Positions 61,243-64,000 of a stretch of 64,000 nt of DNA are shown one piece after another; within the stretch, counting starts at the first letter, position 1, and each line of letters begins with the position of its first letter. The position numbers and the translations under genes were made by a program. Under the pieces are notes generated by a model. The model saw only the letters and a program-made list of their open reading frames with translations. It had not been told where the DNA came from and did not search any database. The DNA is from Nonomuraea jabiensis (lineage in GTDB: Bacteria > Actinomycetota > Actinomycetes > Streptosporangiales > Streptosporangiaceae): the NCBI RefSeq assembly GCF_014204795.1, contig NZ_JACHMB010000001.1:11746501-11810500 (forward strand), written 5' to 3'.

Positions 61243-62665
61243 GCCGCGCGGGGCGGGGGCGCCGGTGGACGACCGGCTCCTTCTGCTCGCCCGGGAACAC
61301 CATGACCAGCAGCTCCACGGCGCCGTCCGGCGGGTCCAGGACCTGGTAGACCTGCTCGCGCCCGCGCAGGTGCACCCGGACCCGGTAATGCCCGGGGCCG
61401 GCCGCCGTGAGTCCCTGGACGTCGCGGCCGCCGCCGTCGGAGAGGGTCAGCGAGCCCTTCGGGCTCTCGTAGCCCACCTCGACCACCTCCGTCCAGCCTC
61501 TGGTCTCCAGCGGCGGCCGCCTGGTGTAGGACTCGACGGTCACGCAGGCGTACCCGATCTCGTCGGCCGCCCAGATGGCCAGCGCGCCCGGCTCGCTCCC
61601 GACCAGGTCCTCGACCAGGTCGGGAGTGCGGCCCTCGTAGCCGTCTTCCCAGCCCTGGACGATCCAGAACGTGGTGGACATCGTGGCGCGCCGCTGGCGT
61701 ACCGGCTTGATCTTGGGGCGGTGGGTCGGGTGGCGGGCGCAGGCCCGCTCCTTCCCGGCGACGTACGCGGCCCTCTCCCCCTGCCCCTGCTTCTCCTCCA
61801 CCGCCTGCCGGCTCGCCACGGAGGGGCAGAGCGAGGCCAGCGCCGGCAGCAGGGACGCATGGGGCGCGTCCCGTACGGCGGGCGCGCCGATGTCGCCGCC
61901 GTGCCGATCGGCCAGGCCGCACAGGTGGTGCCCCTGGGCCAGGACGATCCGGTCGGACGTCTCGTTCCACTCCTCGATGCCCTCGCCGGGGAAGAAGCCG
62001 TAGCCGCGGACCCGGCACAGGAACTCCTTCTCGTCCTTGCGCAGCCCCTCGACCGTGCCGCCGCCGAATCCGGCGCAGTCGAGCTCGCTGTCGGCGCTCA
62101 CCTTGCCCGGGGGGACGGACCCGACCGCGACCAGGAGGGTCGCCGTCACCGTCAGGACCACGGCCGCCGTACGGGCGAGGCGGCCCCGCCGGACGAACGC
62201 GCGCCGGTGCGGGCGTACCGCGAGCAGGACCAGGATGGGGGGCGCCAGTACGTAGAGGTCCATGAATCCAGCGGAGCTCCACGGGTCCGTGCATCGCGGG
62301 TCGAGGGCGTACATGAGGAGCTGCAGGAGGCTCGGGAGGAGCAGAGCGGTGGCCGCGGAGCGGGCGACGATCCGGCCGAGCCGGTCACGGCCCTTGCGGA
62401 GGCTCGCGTACCAGCCCGCGAAGGCGAGGACGATCATCGGGGCGCCGCCGTACGAGTAGGGCGGCAGGCCCCGCAGTGCGCTGTCCCAGAAGCGGACGTA
62501 CAGGTCGATCCGGCACCCGTACACGGTCACGAGCCCGTACAGACCGGGGGCGTCCTCGGGTTCGGACAGGAGCGCGTCGATCCGGAACAGGACGCTGGGC
62601 AGCACCGCGAGCAGCAACGCCGACACCCAGAGGGCCGATGATCGTCGGGACACGACAGCGAACAC
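61232..62665 (-). CDS. membrane protein with C-terminal soluble domain
   Basis: 477 residues from GTG 62665. Four hydrophobic segments (about 13-30, 72-90, 98-118, 135-150) and a fifth near 165-180, then a long hydrophilic region with several cysteines. The C-terminal 140 residues (from about 330, after an internal Met) resemble standalone actinomycete proteins ending GPGHYRVRVHLRGREQ, so the gene may be a fusion. Function unknown. Its 3' end overlaps the pabC-like gene by 11 bp. Confidence 0.7.
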   Translation of the reverse strand: MFAVVSRRSSALWVSALLLAVLPSVLFRIDALLSEPEDAPGLYGLVTVYGCRIDLYVRFWDSALRGLPPYSYGGAPMIVLAFAGWYASLRKGRDRLGRIVARSAATALLLPSLLQLLMYALDPRCTDPWSSAGFMDLYVLAPPILVLLAVRPHRRAFVRRGRLARTAAVVLTVTATLLVAVGSVPPGKVSADSELDCAGFGGGTVEGLRKDEKEFLCRVRGYGFFPGEGIEEWNETSDRIVLAQGHHLCGLADRHGGDIGAPAVRDAPHASLLPALASLCPSVASRQAVEEKQGQGERAAYVAGKERACARHPTHRPKIKPVRQRRATMSTTFWIVQGWEDGYEGRTPDLVEDLVGSEPGALAIWAADEIGYACVTVESYTRRPPLETRGWTEVVEVGYESPKGSLTLSDGGGRDVQGLTAAGPGHYRVRVHLRGREQVYQVLDPPDGAVELLVMVFPGEQKEPVVHRRPRPARPTG

Positions 62666-62734
62666 TAAGTCATGAAATAGCCCCCATGCGAGGCGGTCCG
62701 CTCAATTGTCGGTGAGGGTGGACATACTGCCCGA

Positions 62735-63340
62735 GTGATTGACGAGACGCAGCGCCGGTATGCCGATTTCCTGCAGCGCAACCCGTATCTCACGCAGGCC
62801 ACCTGCTGGACCGTCGTGCAGCCGATCGCCTCCCCCTTAACCATCGAGGCCGTCGTCGAACGACTCGGTGGACGGGCTGAAGACCTGGAGCCCGAGCCCG
62901 ATGACGATGTGGACGAAGCCGACTACGAAGGGGTTTTCTATATCAGCCAGGACGACGCGTCGTTCATCCTTTACGAAAGCAACGGCTACCAGGGCATCCG
63001 TCCGGAGGTGTTGCGGCGGCTGAGTGACGGAGCCCGCGTGCTGAGCCTTTTCTGGAACGTCAACGGGACCACCAGGCTGATGTACGCCGCTTACGGCACG
63101 ATTGTCACCGCGCTGGACCCGATGTTTCCCGGTGAGCGATGGGGTGAGACGCCGCACGCGCTCGACGCGGAGCTCGCGGTCCTGGAGGCGGCGGCCGGAG
63201 GTGGCCGCTGGCAGGCGGCCGCGATGGCCGTCGTCGAAGCCGTCACCGGGGTGAGACTCGATCTGCCTGACGCGAGCGCGCCTCGGCTGCTGCTGGAGGA
63301 GACCATCCCGGATGACCCGCCAACGCCTACGTCGCGGTAA
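62735..63340 (+). CDS. DUF6461-like hypothetical protein
   Basis: 201 residues from GTG 62735. Sequence such as CWTVVQPIASPLTIEAVVERLGG and FILYESNGYQGIRPEVLRRLS matches a family of actinomycete proteins of unknown function that often occur in multiple copies. Acidic, cytoplasmic, no membrane segment. No operon partner. Confidence 0.75.
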   Translation: MIDETQRRYADFLQRNPYLTQATCWTVVQPIASPLTIEAVVERLGGRAEDLEPEPDDDVDEADYEGVFYISQDDASFILYESNGYQGIRPEVLRRLSDGARVLSLFWNVNGTTRLMYAAYGTIVTALDPMFPGERWGETPHALDAELAVLEAAAGGGRWQAAAMAVVEAVTGVRLDLPDASAPRLLLEETIPDDPPTPTSR

Positions 63341-63468
63341 CCGGGCGAACCGCTGGCCCGGGAGGCGCTCGACCGGCGGCGGTGATGCGAGGCGAGCGGC
63401 GGCCGGCCGGGCTGCTGCGCCCGCCGAGTGATCTGGTCAACGAGCGCGTACAGCGCGACGATCACCCC

Positions 63469-63900
63469 ATGGACACGCAGGAGATCGCCGATCGACTCGA
63501 AATCACCGGACTGCTGGCCCGCTACACCCGCGCCATCGACTCCGGCCAGTGGGACCTGCTCGACCAGGTGTTCAGCCCGGACGCGGTGATCGACTACCGC
63601 GCCACCGGCGGCATCAGGGGCACGCGGGACGAGGTCAAGGCCTGGCTCGCCGAGGTGCTGCCGCACTGGCCGGGGCGGCTGCACCTCATCGGGGCCCCGA
63701 CCATCGACTTCCGGGACGGCGAGGCGGTCGTGAGCGCCCCCTTCACCGACACCCTCGCCCCCACCAGGGACATGGTCACCGCGGACACCGAGGGCTTCCT
63801 GCACGGCGGCGGCTGGTACCACCATCGGCTGCGGCGCACCTCCGGCGGGTGGCGCAGCGTGGAGCTGGTGGAGGAGCAGGCCTGGCGCACCGCCCGGTAA
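63469..63900 (+). CDS. SnoaL-like/NTF2-family protein
   Basis: 143 residues. Cone-shaped NTF2 fold pattern: IADRLEITGLLARYTRAIDSGQWDLLDQVFSPDAVIDY at the start and GGWYHHRLRRTSGGWRSVEL at the end. SnoaL-like proteins are cyclases, dehydratases or binding proteins for small molecules; the function here is unknown. ATG 63469 is chosen over an upstream in-frame start because family similarity begins there. It converges on the amidohydrolase gene at the window end. Confidence 0.85.
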   Translation: MDTQEIADRLEITGLLARYTRAIDSGQWDLLDQVFSPDAVIDYRATGGIRGTRDEVKAWLAEVLPHWPGRLHLIGAPTIDFRDGEAVVSAPFTDTLAPTRDMVTADTEGFLHGGGWYHHRLRRTSGGWRSVELVEEQAWRTAR

Positions 63901-63918
63901 GGCAGCCACTCCCGTCAG

Positions 63919-64000
63919 CTAAAGGCCATGGAGGCGTAGCAGGTTCTCCCCCAGGATCTTGCGTTTGGCCTGGTCGGTGAGCTGCGGGTAGCCGTAGCCG
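63919..64000 (-). CDS. amidohydrolase family protein, C-terminal end only
   Basis: Only the last 26 codons are inside the window: QAKRKILGENLLRLHGL then TAG. That C-terminal pattern is typical of amidohydrolase-2 proteins (decarboxylase/hydrolase TIM barrels), whose last helix reads (L)GxNxxRLxGL. The rest lies beyond 64000. Confidence 0.6.
   Translation of the reverse strand, partial: GYGYPQLTDQAKRKILGENLLRLHGL

Overview
The window is high-GC chromosomal DNA of a sporulating filamentous actinomycete. GTG and TTG starts are common, there is an SsgA/SsgB-type sporulation regulator, two F420-type luciferase-like oxidoreductases, an Asp23 protein and a HutH with a Cys-Ser-Gly centre. A Streptosporangiales relative such as Nonomuraea fits best, but that is inference from gene content, not a database match.

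Layout. 0-10 kb is housekeeping: HIT hydrolase, Asp23/Gls24 protein, asparagine synthase, PIG-L deacetylase, ThrS, a GH25-like muramidase, an F420-type enzyme and phosphoglucomutase. 10-12.8 kb holds a DUF2786 protein, a plasmid-transfer-like membrane/HTH protein and a 0.8 kb non-coding stretch with a 15-bp minisatellite. 12.9-19.4 kb carries a P450, a HAD phosphatase, DUF4031 and HD proteins, an FMN alpha-hydroxy-acid oxidase and three unknowns. 19.4-25.4 kb is a signalling block: ECF-like sigma factor, Crp/Fnr regulator, MpaB-type oxygenase and a cyclase-ATPase, with a CRP-like dyad in the divergent promoter. 25.4-28.1 kb has an SDR and a two-component system.

28.2-33.4 kb is a tightly overlapping four-gene operon (FAD oxidoreductase, FMN alpha-hydroxy-acid oxidase, membrane-anchored P450, cation/proton antiporter) that looks like a small uncharacterised oxidative pathway. 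33.7-38.2 kb is a TetR-controlled set (F420-type enzyme, aldo/keto reductase, TetR) with three GGAAC-N3-GTTCC operators, followed by a second TetR divergent from a quinone-oxidoreductase-like enzyme. 38.3-43.2 kb carries two paralogous membrane proteins with CX4C-repeat beta-propeller-like domains around a small membrane gene, all three translationally coupled, followed by a sensory-rhodopsin-transducer homologue.

43.6-49.3 kb is a decayed accessory region: M48, HAD and integrase pseudogenes (the integrase beside tRNA-Val(CAC)), a 15-bp inverted repeat, then ssgB and an intact IS1634-like element placed between ssgB and a DUF305 lipoprotein gene. 49.9-52.1 kb has an LVIVD lipoprotein, a 32-bp minisatellite and a Gly-Cys-Val tRNA operon with recognisable promoter and terminator. 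52.1-64 kb has an SDR, ferritin-like and hemerythrin proteins, an ArsR-like regulator, hutH, a dehydrogenase-RidA fusion with divergent LysR, a pabB-like/pabC-like pair, two hypothetical proteins, a SnoaL-like protein and the 3' end of an amidohydrolase gene cut by the window edge.
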